From Paracoccaceae bacterium (GTDB lineage: Bacteria; Pseudomonadota; Alphaproteobacteria; Rhodobacterales; Rhodobacteraceae): a DNA stretch of 13,338 nt. The position numbers and the translations under genes were made by a program. The stretch covers positions 1 through 13,338 of the forward strand of contig RFZH01000047.1 in NCBI GenBank assembly GCA_009920815.1, in the 5' to 3' direction. Under the pieces are notes generated by a model that made no database searches, was not told the origin of the DNA, and was given only the letters and a program-made list of their open reading frames with translations. Shown here one piece after another: positions 6,856-13,141 of the stretch. How positions within the stretch are numbered: position 1 is the stretch's first letter; the number at the start of each line of letters is the position of its first letter.

Positions 6856-7338
6856 TTAACCGCGCCACGTGCGTACGGGACCACAATCCATATGCACAAA
6901 ATTTGATCGGTTGTATTTCCCAACACCGCCAGCATGGCAGGCGGTTGCCGCTTTGGTGATCTGTGCGACCGAACGTGACCCCAGGCGTAGGTCTGCGGCT
7001 TTGCCTTGCATATGCAGTGAATTTTTCGCCACACTGCGCGATTTGCTGCGCAGCGATGCGTTTGTGCGGGGGCTGCGATAGCCCGACAACAACTGAAACG
7101 GTTCTGTGGTATCTAAAAGGCCGTGGCTGGCTGCGATGATGTCAAGGGTGCGCACGTCTATTTTCATGACTTCGTTGCGACGCCAATCGCGCATCAGATA
7201 ATTAATCTCTTTCAACGCCTCAGGTATATATTCGCCTTCGATCCAATAAACGGTGTTGACCCGTTCACCGGTCCGGCGCGACAACATCGATATTTTACGA
7301 ATGTCACCAGCGCCTTTTAAAAACCCTGCGTTTACCAA
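6856..7338 (-). CDS. DUF882 / M15-type murein endopeptidase, lacking a signal peptide
   Basis: Member of the DUF882 (YcbK/MepK-like) zinc peptidase family; E. coli MepK cuts peptidoglycan cross-links including 3-3 bonds in the periplasm. The protein has 160 residues from a TTG at 7338. The domain is intact: TGERVNTVYWIEGEYIPEAL, LMRDWRRNEV, LLSGYRSP. The zinc ligands are His and Asp in SLHMQGKAADLRL and His in NFVHMDCGP. Family members carry an N-terminal export signal before a segment like AGFLKGAGDIRKI. Here that segment is present, but upstream only a polar stretch follows until an in-frame stop (7440-7438), with no ATG or hydrophobic core. The start is therefore uncertain: TTG 7338 has no good ribosome-binding site, and ATG 7287 would cut into the conserved segment. 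It may be a truncated gene or a cytoplasmic remnant. Confidence 0.75.
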   Translation of the reverse strand: MVNAGFLKGAGDIRKISMLSRRTGERVNTVYWIEGEYIPEALKEINYLMRDWRRNEVMKIDVRTLDIIAASHGLLDTTEPFQLLSGYRSPRTNASLRSKSRSVAKNSLHMQGKAADLRLGSRSVAQITKAATACHAGGVGKYNRSNFVHMDCGPVRTWRG

Positions 7339-7412
7339 GCGTTTATTTTTGAATTTCCGGATTTCAAGGTTTTTTGAGCAAATATTTGCCAGTGTTTGAT
7401 ATATGCCACTAG

Positions 7413-7441
7413 ATTGTGTGTTTGACGCACAAGATCGTCAA
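7413..7441 (-). promoter_or_regulatory. Candidate sigma-70 promoter for the DUF882 gene, overlapping a palindrome
   Basis: On the minus strand TTGACG (7441-7436), 17 bases and CACAAT (7418-7413) fit a housekeeping promoter, giving a start near 7406. The -35 box is one arm of an inverted repeat, TTGACG-N8-CGTCAA at 7422-7441, which could serve as an operator between the two divergent genes. Assigned by eye only. Confidence 0.38.
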
Positions 7442-7453
7442 TATCTCGTTGAA

Positions 7454-7468
7454 TTAACCTGACCTAAC
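7454..7468 (+). promoter_or_regulatory. Possible CtrA-like site upstream of the L,D-transpeptidase gene
   Basis: TTAA, 7 bases, then TAAC resembles the TTAA-N7-TTAA box of the alphaproteobacterial cell-cycle regulator CtrA, with one mismatch in the second half. It lies within a short direct repeat of ACCT units spaced 5 bases apart (7457-7470), about 75 bases before the gene. Weak evidence. Confidence 0.2.
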
Positions 7469-7541
7469 CTAAATGTTATTAGACAAACTTAGGAAAAATC
7501 GTTTAAAGGACAGCACCATTGAATGATTTTATTTAGATGAC

Positions 7542-9164
7542 TTGGGGGTTGTTGTGGGCAGTCTTAAACGACGTGTGCAATCATTGCAGACTTTGTTGCT
7601 ACTATTGGTAATTGCCTTAACAGGCACGGGCGTTTTTGCGCAACAAAATGATGTTGCCTATCAACTTGCGCTCAGCAAAGCGCTGTCAAAAGACTCTGAA
7701 GCAATGGCTTATTACAAATCGGTTCAGTTCAAACCGATTTGGGTTGAAAAGTCGCAAAATGCGCAAAAGCGACGTGCGGGGTTGTTCGATGCACTTTCAA
7801 ACTCTGCCGGTCATGCGTTGCCACGCGACAGCTATGACGCTGCCGGTCTCGAAACACTTTTGAAATCTGCGCGCACAACGGCCGATCTTGGTATGTTAGA
7901 AGGCAAAATGACAAAGGCCTTTTTGGCCTATGTACGTGATATCTCAACGGGCGTTTTGATCCCTAGCAAAGTTGATGCTGACATCGTTCGCAAGGTCCCC
8001 AAAATTGATGGCACAGGGTTTTTGGCGGCTTTGGTGAAGTCTTCACCGCGCGGCTTTTTCAAAGCGCTCGCCCCCAAAAGTGCCGAATACAACCGTCTGT
8101 TGGACGAAAAAGAAAAGCTGTTGCGCGTGGTTGCCCAAGGTGGTTGGGGTCCCAAACTGCGCGACGCAAAACTATCGCCGGGCGACAGTGGGGCGGGGGT
8201 TGTCGCTTTGCGTGATCGTTTGATGTCCCAAGGGTATCTTAAGCGGTCGGTTACCAAAACCTTCGACGCCGATATGCAAAAAGCTGTACAGCGCTTTCAA
8301 GCGGATCACGGGTTGAACCCCGATGGTGTGGCTGGTTCGGGCACTATCGCAGAGCTTAATGTGCCTGTCGAAGACCGGCTTGCGTCGATTGTCGTTGCGA
8401 TGGAACGGGAACGTTGGTCCAACTTTGACAAAGGCAAGCGTCATGTTTTGGTCAATCTTGCGGATTTTTCTGCCAAAATTATCAATAACGGACGCCTTGA
8501 GTTTCAAACACGCGCCGTTGTCGGTACAAATCGGGATGGCCAGCGCAGCCCAGAGTTTTCTGACGAAATCGAACATATGGTGGTTAATCCAACGTGGAAT
8601 GTACCACGTTCAATCACTGTAAAAGAATATCTGCCAGCGCTAAAGCGTGATCCGAGCGCGCACAGCTATCTTAATCTGATCAGCACAAGCGGGACTGTTG
8701 TTTCGCGCGAAGGTATTGATTTTACCCAGTTCACTGAAACGAACTTTCCATTCGATCTTAAGCAACCGCCATCAACGCGAAACGCCTTGGGATTGGTGAA
8801 GTTTATGTTCCCGAATAAGTACAATATCTATTTGCATGACACGCCGTCCAAAAGTCTATTTGCGCGCGAAACCCGCGCATTCAGCCATGGCTGCATCCGC
8901 CTTGCTGATCCGTTTGATTTTGCCTACGCGCTGTTGTCTGTGCAATCCTCTGATCCGAAAGGAACTTTCAAGGCTGCGCTTGATACCGGACGCGAGACCG
9001 TTATTCCGTTGGAAAAACACGTGCCTGTCCATTTGATGTACCGAACTGCAGTTACCAAACCAACCGGTGGCATAGAATTTCGACGCGACATCTATGGGCG
9101 CGACGCAAAAATATTTAACGCGCTGGTCAAGGCAGGGGTGGTCATAGGATCCATCAAAGGGTAA
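7542..9164 (+). CDS. Large L,D-transpeptidase (YkuD domain, YcbB-like)
   Basis: Makes 3-3 (meso-DAP to meso-DAP) peptidoglycan cross-links in the periplasm using a catalytic cysteine. The protein has 540 residues counted from TTG 7542. Residues about 10-34 form a signal peptide (basic KRR, LLLLLVIAL core, VFA-QQ cleavage). A helical region follows, with a peptidoglycan-binding domain at about 211-275 (LSPGDSGAGVVALRDRL, AVQRFQADHGL). The YkuD catalytic domain at about 300-475 has HMVVNPTWNVPRSI, IYLHDTPSKSLF and SHGCIR with Cys451. This layout matches E. coli YcbB/LdtD, slightly shorter. There is no in-frame ATG at the start. TTG 7542 has no clear ribosome-binding site, while GTG 7554 lies 5 bases after GGGGG and is a fair alternative (536 residues). 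lpxD follows after 29 bases, so the two are probably co-transcribed. Confidence 0.93.
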   Translation: MGVVVGSLKRRVQSLQTLLLLLVIALTGTGVFAQQNDVAYQLALSKALSKDSEAMAYYKSVQFKPIWVEKSQNAQKRRAGLFDALSNSAGHALPRDSYDAAGLETLLKSARTTADLGMLEGKMTKAFLAYVRDISTGVLIPSKVDADIVRKVPKIDGTGFLAALVKSSPRGFFKALAPKSAEYNRLLDEKEKLLRVVAQGGWGPKLRDAKLSPGDSGAGVVALRDRLMSQGYLKRSVTKTFDADMQKAVQRFQADHGLNPDGVAGSGTIAELNVPVEDRLASIVVAMERERWSNFDKGKRHVLVNLADFSAKIINNGRLEFQTRAVVGTNRDGQRSPEFSDEIEHMVVNPTWNVPRSITVKEYLPALKRDPSAHSYLNLISTSGTVVSREGIDFTQFTETNFPFDLKQPPSTRNALGLVKFMFPNKYNIYLHDTPSKSLFARETRAFSHGCIRLADPFDFAYALLSVQSSDPKGTFKAALDTGRETVIPLEKHVPVHLMYRTAVTKPTGGIEFRRDIYGRDAKIFNALVKAGVVIGSIKG

Positions 9165-9193
9165 TCCTGTCCGCAACTGACGCGGAGTGACAT

Positions 9194-10288
9194 ATGACCT
9201 ATACCATAGCTGAGATTGCCAAAGCCATCGGCGCTGATGTTTTGGGCGACGGGGCGATTAGGGTTTCGAATGTCTGTGACCCTGTCAATGCTGGCCCTGA
9301 TGATATTGCCTTGGCAATGGATCCAAAATATGCGGAACTTATTTCCCAAGGCCGCGCGCGCGCCGCGATTTTGTGGCCAGGGGCAGATTACAAATCCTAT
9401 GGTCTTGCTGCGGCATTGGTGGCGCCGCGCCCGCGCTATGCGATGGCAACCCTATCGGCATTGGTCGATAAGGGGCAACGCTTTGCCGAGGGCGTTCATC
9501 CATCCGCTGTTGTCGATCCTACGGCCCAGCTGGGCGTGGGTGTCAGCATCGGTCCATTAAGTGTGATTGCACCTCACGCGGTGATTGGTGCGGGATCTGT
9601 TATCGGACCACAGTGTTACATCGGTTTTGGCACGCGTATCGGTGCAAACGCCTATTTGCGCGAAGGTGTCAAAATAGGGGCTGATGTCGTGATCGGGGAT
9701 CGGTTTATTGCACAACCGGGTGCAACAGTCGGTGCGGATGGATTTTCCTTTGTGACCAAAGAAGTATCGGCCGTCGAAGTGGCGCGTGATAGTTTGGGCA
9801 AAGATGACATTTCCGCGCGCGGGCAATCTTGGGCCCGCATCCATTCTTTGGCTGGCGTCATTATTGGTGATAATGTTGAATTGGGTGCGCATTGTTGCGT
9901 GGACCGTGGCAGCGTCAAACCGACACAAATTGGCAATGGTGTGAAAACCGACAATTTGTCACAAATCGGTCATAACGTTGTGATAGGCAACGATTGCCTG
10001 ATCTGTGCGCAGGTCGGAATTGCTGGATCGGCAGTCATCGGAAATAATGTTGTTTTGGGCGGGCAAACAGGTGTCAGTGACAATATCACAATTGGTGACA
10101 ACGTTATCACTGGCGGCGCGACTAAGGTGTTGTCGAATGTGCCCAGTGGACGGATCATGTTGGGATACCCTGCAATGAAAATGGACAGCCATATCGAAAC
10201 CTACAAAGCGCTCCGCCGATTACCGCGATTGATGCAAACCGTCGCGGAAATGAAAAAAGTGGTTTTCAAAACGGATCAGAATACCTAA
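9194..10288 (+). CDS. lpxD: UDP-3-O-(3-hydroxyacyl)glucosamine N-acyltransferase
   Basis: Third committed step of lipid A synthesis: transfers a 3-hydroxyacyl chain from acyl-ACP to the amino group of UDP-3-O-acylglucosamine, at the cytoplasmic side of the inner membrane. The protein has 364 residues against about 340 in E. coli. It has an N-terminal uridine-binding domain (about 1-95) and a left-handed beta-helix of hexapeptide repeats (about 100-330: VIGAGSVIGPQCYIGFGTRIGA and many more). The catalytic His260 lies in QIGHNVVIG, with FSFV and CVDRGS as in the family, and a C-terminal helical region ends the protein. A GGAG site stands 6 bases before the ATG. It sits outside the usual bamA-lpxD-fabZ-lpxA cluster and directly before an ACP and a ketosynthase, so it may be a second, specialised copy. 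Confidence 0.9.
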   Translation: MTYTIAEIAKAIGADVLGDGAIRVSNVCDPVNAGPDDIALAMDPKYAELISQGRARAAILWPGADYKSYGLAAALVAPRPRYAMATLSALVDKGQRFAEGVHPSAVVDPTAQLGVGVSIGPLSVIAPHAVIGAGSVIGPQCYIGFGTRIGANAYLREGVKIGADVVIGDRFIAQPGATVGADGFSFVTKEVSAVEVARDSLGKDDISARGQSWARIHSLAGVIIGDNVELGAHCCVDRGSVKPTQIGNGVKTDNLSQIGHNVVIGNDCLICAQVGIAGSAVIGNNVVLGGQTGVSDNITIGDNVITGGATKVLSNVPSGRIMLGYPAMKMDSHIETYKALRRLPRLMQTVAEMKKVVFKTDQNT

Positions 10289-10317
10289 ATCCAGCTGGAA
10301 CCAACAAAGGGGTGACT

Positions 10318-10575
10318 ATGAACGTTCATGATCAAGTGATTTCAATCATCGCTGAGCAGGCTGTGCTTGAGCCTGCAGATGTTACCTTGGACAGCACATT
10401 AGACAGTCTTGGCATCGACAGCTTGGGTTTAGTTGAAAGCATTTTCGCGATTGAAGAGGCCTTTGATATTCAAGTGCCCTTTAACGCCAATAACCCTAGC
10501 GAAAGTGATTTTGATATCTCGACAGTGGGATCAATTATAGCAGGCATTGAAACGTTGATCGCGGAGCAAGCGTGA
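10318..10575 (+). CDS. Acyl carrier protein (dedicated)
   Basis: Carries growing or finished acyl chains on a 4'-phosphopantetheine arm. The protein has 85 residues. The attachment serine is Ser35 in LGIDSLGLVESIFAIEE, matching the DSL pattern. Helix I (about 3-16), the acidic helix II after Ser35 and a C-terminal helix are recognisable. It is less acidic and differs in sequence from what would be expected for the housekeeping AcpP, which normally sits beside fabG and fabF, so it is likely a specialised carrier. The ATG at 10318 follows AAAGGGG by 5 bases; a GTG two codons upstream lies inside that site and is rejected. The stop overlaps the next gene's GTG start (GTGA), so carrier and synthase are coupled. 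Confidence 0.93.
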   Translation: MNVHDQVISIIAEQAVLEPADVTLDSTLDSLGIDSLGLVESIFAIEEAFDIQVPFNANNPSESDFDISTVGSIIAGIETLIAEQA

Positions 10576-11783
10576 AGCGGGTTGTTATAACAGGTGCAGG
10601 CACGATCAACGCGCTGGGGCATGACGTGCCCCAAACGTTAGAGGCGATGAAAAACGGCACCTGCGGGATTGGCCCATTGGATTTTCGCGATGTTGACAGG
10701 TTAATAATCAAAATCGGTGCGCAAGTACATGATTTTGAACCGGAAAATGCATTTAATCGTCAGCAGTTGTCGTTCTATGATCGGTTCACCCAATTTACGT
10801 TGATCGCCGCGAAACAGGCGGTTTCTCAATCGGGGTTAACGTTTTCGGGCGAATTGTCTGCGACCTCGGGCGTTGTGCTGGGGACTGCGGGCGGCGGGGT
10901 CAGCACGTGGGACGAAAACTATCGTTCGGTCTATGAAGAGGGGAAGAACCGCGTTCATCCTTTTGTGGTGCCCAAGTTAATGAATAATGCTGCCACCAGT
11001 CATGTGTCGATGGAATATAACCTAAAAGGTCCGTCCTTTACGGTTTCAACCGCCTGCGCCAGTTCAAACCACGCCATGGCCCAAGCGTTCAACATGGTAC
11101 GCTCTGGCATGGCGACGGTGATGTTGACGGGCGGATCGGAAAGCATGCTGTGCTTTGGCGGGGTCAAAGCATGGGAAGGGCTGCGCGTGATGTCCAAGGA
11201 CGCCTGCCGCCCGTTTTCCGCCAATCGCAACGGTATGGTCCAAGGCGAAGGCGCGGCCGTGTTCGTGTTCGAGGAATTGGACCACGCCCGCGCCCGTGGG
11301 GCCGAAATTCTGGCCGAGGTGGTGGGCTTTGCCATGTCCTCGGATGCCGCCGACATCGTGATGCCATCAAAACAAGGGGCGGCGCGCGCAATTGCGGGCG
11401 CGCTGCGCGACGCGCGTCTGAACCCCGAGGATGTGGGATATATCAACGCCCATGGCACAGGAACGGCCGCCAACGACAAAACCGAATGCGCGGCGGTGGC
11501 CGATGTCTTTGGCCATCACGCGGATGATCTGATGATCAGTTCGACGAAATCCATGCATGGTCATTTGATCGGCGGGACAGGGGCGGTTGAACTTTTGGCC
11601 TGTATCATGGCCGTGCGGGATGGGGTCATTGCGCCGACTATCGGGTACGAGGAACCCGACCCCGAATGCGCGCTGGACGTCGTCCCGAACGAGGCCCGAG
11701 AGGCGGCCGTTGACGTGGCCCTCTCCAACGCCTTTGCCTTTGGCGGCCTAAACGCCGTCATGGCCTTGCGGGCGTATAGGTAA
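10572..11783 (+). CDS. Beta-ketoacyl-ACP synthase (FabF-like)
   Basis: Condenses malonyl-ACP with an acyl-ACP to lengthen a chain by two carbons. The protein has 403 residues, the normal size of the FabF/KAS II group. The catalytic triad is complete: Cys162 in VSTACASSNHA, His294 in NAHGTGTAANDKTE and His331 in KSMHGHLIGGTGAVE, with the conserved Lys325. It is therefore an active condensing enzyme and not a chain-length factor, in which the Cys is replaced. The GTG start overlaps the ACP stop. By hand count the first 420 or so bases (10621-11040) are about 50% GC, like upstream genes, while 11041-11760 are about 63%, with many GCC, CGC and GGC codons. Which lipid it serves is not shown; coupling with ACP and LpxD suggests an unusual acyl chain for an envelope lipid. 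Confidence 0.92.
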   Translation: MKRVVITGAGTINALGHDVPQTLEAMKNGTCGIGPLDFRDVDRLIIKIGAQVHDFEPENAFNRQQLSFYDRFTQFTLIAAKQAVSQSGLTFSGELSATSGVVLGTAGGGVSTWDENYRSVYEEGKNRVHPFVVPKLMNNAATSHVSMEYNLKGPSFTVSTACASSNHAMAQAFNMVRSGMATVMLTGGSESMLCFGGVKAWEGLRVMSKDACRPFSANRNGMVQGEGAAVFVFEELDHARARGAEILAEVVGFAMSSDAADIVMPSKQGAARAIAGALRDARLNPEDVGYINAHGTGTAANDKTECAAVADVFGHHADDLMISSTKSMHGHLIGGTGAVELLACIMAVRDGVIAPTIGYEEPDPECALDVVPNEAREAAVDVALSNAFAFGGLNAVMALRAYR

Positions 11784-11801
11784 TACAAACCGTGACATCA
11801 C

Positions 11802-11822
11802 GCCCGATGGACACCATCGGGC
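11802..11822. repeat. Perfect 9-bp hairpin after the ketosynthase gene
   Basis: GCCCGATGG (11802-11810) and CCATCGGGC (11814-11822) form a perfect stem with a 3-base loop, 18 bases past the KS stop codon. There is no T-tract next to it on either strand. It is the first element of a structured convergent intergenic region. Confidence 0.75.
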
Positions 11823-11853
11823 TGCGCCTGCCTGCCCCCCGGCAGGCGCATTT
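11823..11853 (+). terminator. GC-rich 10-bp hairpin, probable 3' end of the lpxD-acp-KS transcript
   Basis: TGCGCCTGCC (11823-11832) pairs with GGCAGGCGCA (11841-11850) around an 8-base loop rich in C and is followed by TTT. The stem is strong but the T-tract is short, so termination efficiency is uncertain. Confidence 0.5.
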
Positions 11854-11916
11854 GACCTGTCAAAGTATTGTAATCGTAAAGTTTGACGCGATGTTGGATG
11901 GATTAACCTGTCCCAC

Positions 11917-11940
11917 AAAAGCGCCCGCACAGGCAGGCGC
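11917..11940 (-). terminator. Intrinsic terminator of the pentapeptide-repeat gene
   Basis: On the minus strand GCGCCTGC (11940-11933) pairs with GCGGGCGC (11928-11921), including one G-U pair, around the tetraloop CTGT, followed by TTTT (11920-11917). It lies about 45 bases after the stop codon of the pentapeptide-repeat gene. Confidence 0.7.
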
Positions 11941-11985
11941 AGCCCTCATAGCATCGGTGCGACGTTTGTTGCCGAAAGTCTATAC

Positions 11986-13020
11986 TTAGACATCTGTAAA
12001 ATTCCCACTCGGCGGCTCTGCTGGACGGATGGGGAAATGGTTTTTGAAGGTATCATACAACCCTTGAAAGACATCGGACCCTTGACCAAAGATATAACTG
12101 GACGCCTCCAAAATACTTGAACCTGCGGCGGCGCAAATCGGTGTTAGGACGGCTGTCCCCGCCGCCACGATCAGCGCGGTTTTGACCGTTTGATCGCCGT
12201 TGTTTAAGGCCATGGCCTGAATTTTTATGGTCTCGTTTAATTTTGTTATCTGTGCTTCTAACTCTATTATATGGTCCTCTAATTCTGCCGTCTCTGAATG
12301 CACCACTGCGGCCATATTGGCCATGGTGGATGCAATTTGTTCAATCAAAATCACGTCATCTGGGATCATCTGATGCGTATCGCGATACATCCGCGTGGCA
12401 GTCGCCAACTGTTGCCCGTAGGCCTCCAAAACCGCTACCGATCTAATTGGCTCGCGGGTCAGGTTCAGGGCAAGGTGTTGGTAATATTCACGGGGCTTTT
12501 CGTTGGGGGCGTGGTGTGAGGCATCCTCAAATGTATCGTCGGTTTCAGGGTCGTTCTGCCCTGCATCCTCCTGATGCCACGGCAATACCTCCCAATGATC
12601 GGGACGGGTCAGGTGATCGGGAATGATCGTACCGCTATCGCCGATCATGGAGTTGAGTTGTTCTTGCGTTAGACCGTGCGCGTCAAGGTTGGTATATAGT
12701 TTTGACTTGATATCGCTTTTTACATTTGCACCATCAAAGATTGCGCCTGTTACATCAGAGGTCCGAAAATTTGCACCGCACAGAATTGCTAGTTTAAACT
12801 CTGCTACATTTAATTCTGAACCAGATAGGTTTGCGTTTGTCAGGTCTATACCGTTAAGTTTTGCATGTCTTAAATCTGAGCTGGAAAAGTTTATTGACAT
12901 AAGTTCATTTTGCGTGGTGACCATGTCACTCAGGTCCGGAAAAAAGGGTATCAGTTCACGCCGCTTATTCCACGCCTCTACGCCTTCGCGTAACCATTTC
13001 AAATGCTCTTCATTCGCCAT
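11986..13020 (-). CDS. Pentapeptide-repeat protein with C-terminal coiled coil and membrane segment
   Basis: Function unknown. The protein has 344 residues from the ATG at 13020, which has AGGA about 9 bases upstream. The N-terminus, MANEEHLKWLREGVEAWNKRR, is familiar from alphaproteobacterial pentapeptide proteins. Residues about 43-100 hold roughly ten A(D/N)LXX-type repeats (LRHAKLNGIDLTNANLSGSE), which fold as a right-handed beta-helix. Residues 117-143 match a module often found after such repeats (LTQEQL, GDSGT, LTRPDHW). Then come an acidic linker (150-175), a helical part (178-240), a heptad-like coiled coil (about 241-272), a hydrophobic segment (about 281-300: TALIVAAGTAVLTPICAAAG) and a polar Pro-rich tail. 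Composition is lower in GC than the KS gene before it. It lies convergent to the KS gene and divergent from an MFS gene; nothing nearby defines a partner. Confidence 0.8.
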   Translation of the reverse strand: MANEEHLKWLREGVEAWNKRRELIPFFPDLSDMVTTQNELMSINFSSSDLRHAKLNGIDLTNANLSGSELNVAEFKLAILCGANFRTSDVTGAIFDGANVKSDIKSKLYTNLDAHGLTQEQLNSMIGDSGTIIPDHLTRPDHWEVLPWHQEDAGQNDPETDDTFEDASHHAPNEKPREYYQHLALNLTREPIRSVAVLEAYGQQLATATRMYRDTHQMIPDDVILIEQIASTMANMAAVVHSETAELEDHIIELEAQITKLNETIKIQAMALNNGDQTVKTALIVAAGTAVLTPICAAAGSSILEASSYIFGQGSDVFQGLYDTFKNHFPIRPAEPPSGNFTDV

Positions 13021-13141
13021 AAACGTGCATCCTAACCCATACAATCACCCTAAAACCCAACTGCAACCAAGTAAACCCGTTTGGCCATTGCAAAACCGCC
13101 GATCCCCGCCATAGTGGGCGCAGTGGACATAGGCGGCGATT

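Larger units (their letters stand above)
11819..11945. repeat. 16-bp perfect inverted repeat spanning the convergent intergenic region
   Basis: Bases 11819-11834 (GGGCTGCGCCTGCCTG) are the exact reverse complement of 11930-11945, 95 bases apart. The left arm overlaps the plus-strand hairpin and the right arm overlaps the minus-strand terminator, so each strand can fold locally or across the whole interval. A short palindrome, TTTGAC-CT-GTCAAA (11851-11864), lies between the arms. Confidence 0.75.

Noticed and set aside
11000..11479. 159-codon minus-strand frame inside the ketosynthase gene
   Set aside because: It is antisense to the highly conserved catalytic part of the KS and arises from the high-GC segment, where antisense stops are rare.
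11851..11880. TTGACC near 11852 as a promoter -35 box
   Set aside because: No acceptable -10 box lies 16-18 bases downstream, and the sequence is part of a short palindrome between two terminators.
12623..13114. 163-codon plus-strand frame opposite the pentapeptide gene
   Set aside because: It lies antisense to the repeat region, whose regular codon pattern keeps the opposite strand open. It has no family resemblance and conflicts with a gene supported by motifs and a ribosome-binding site.
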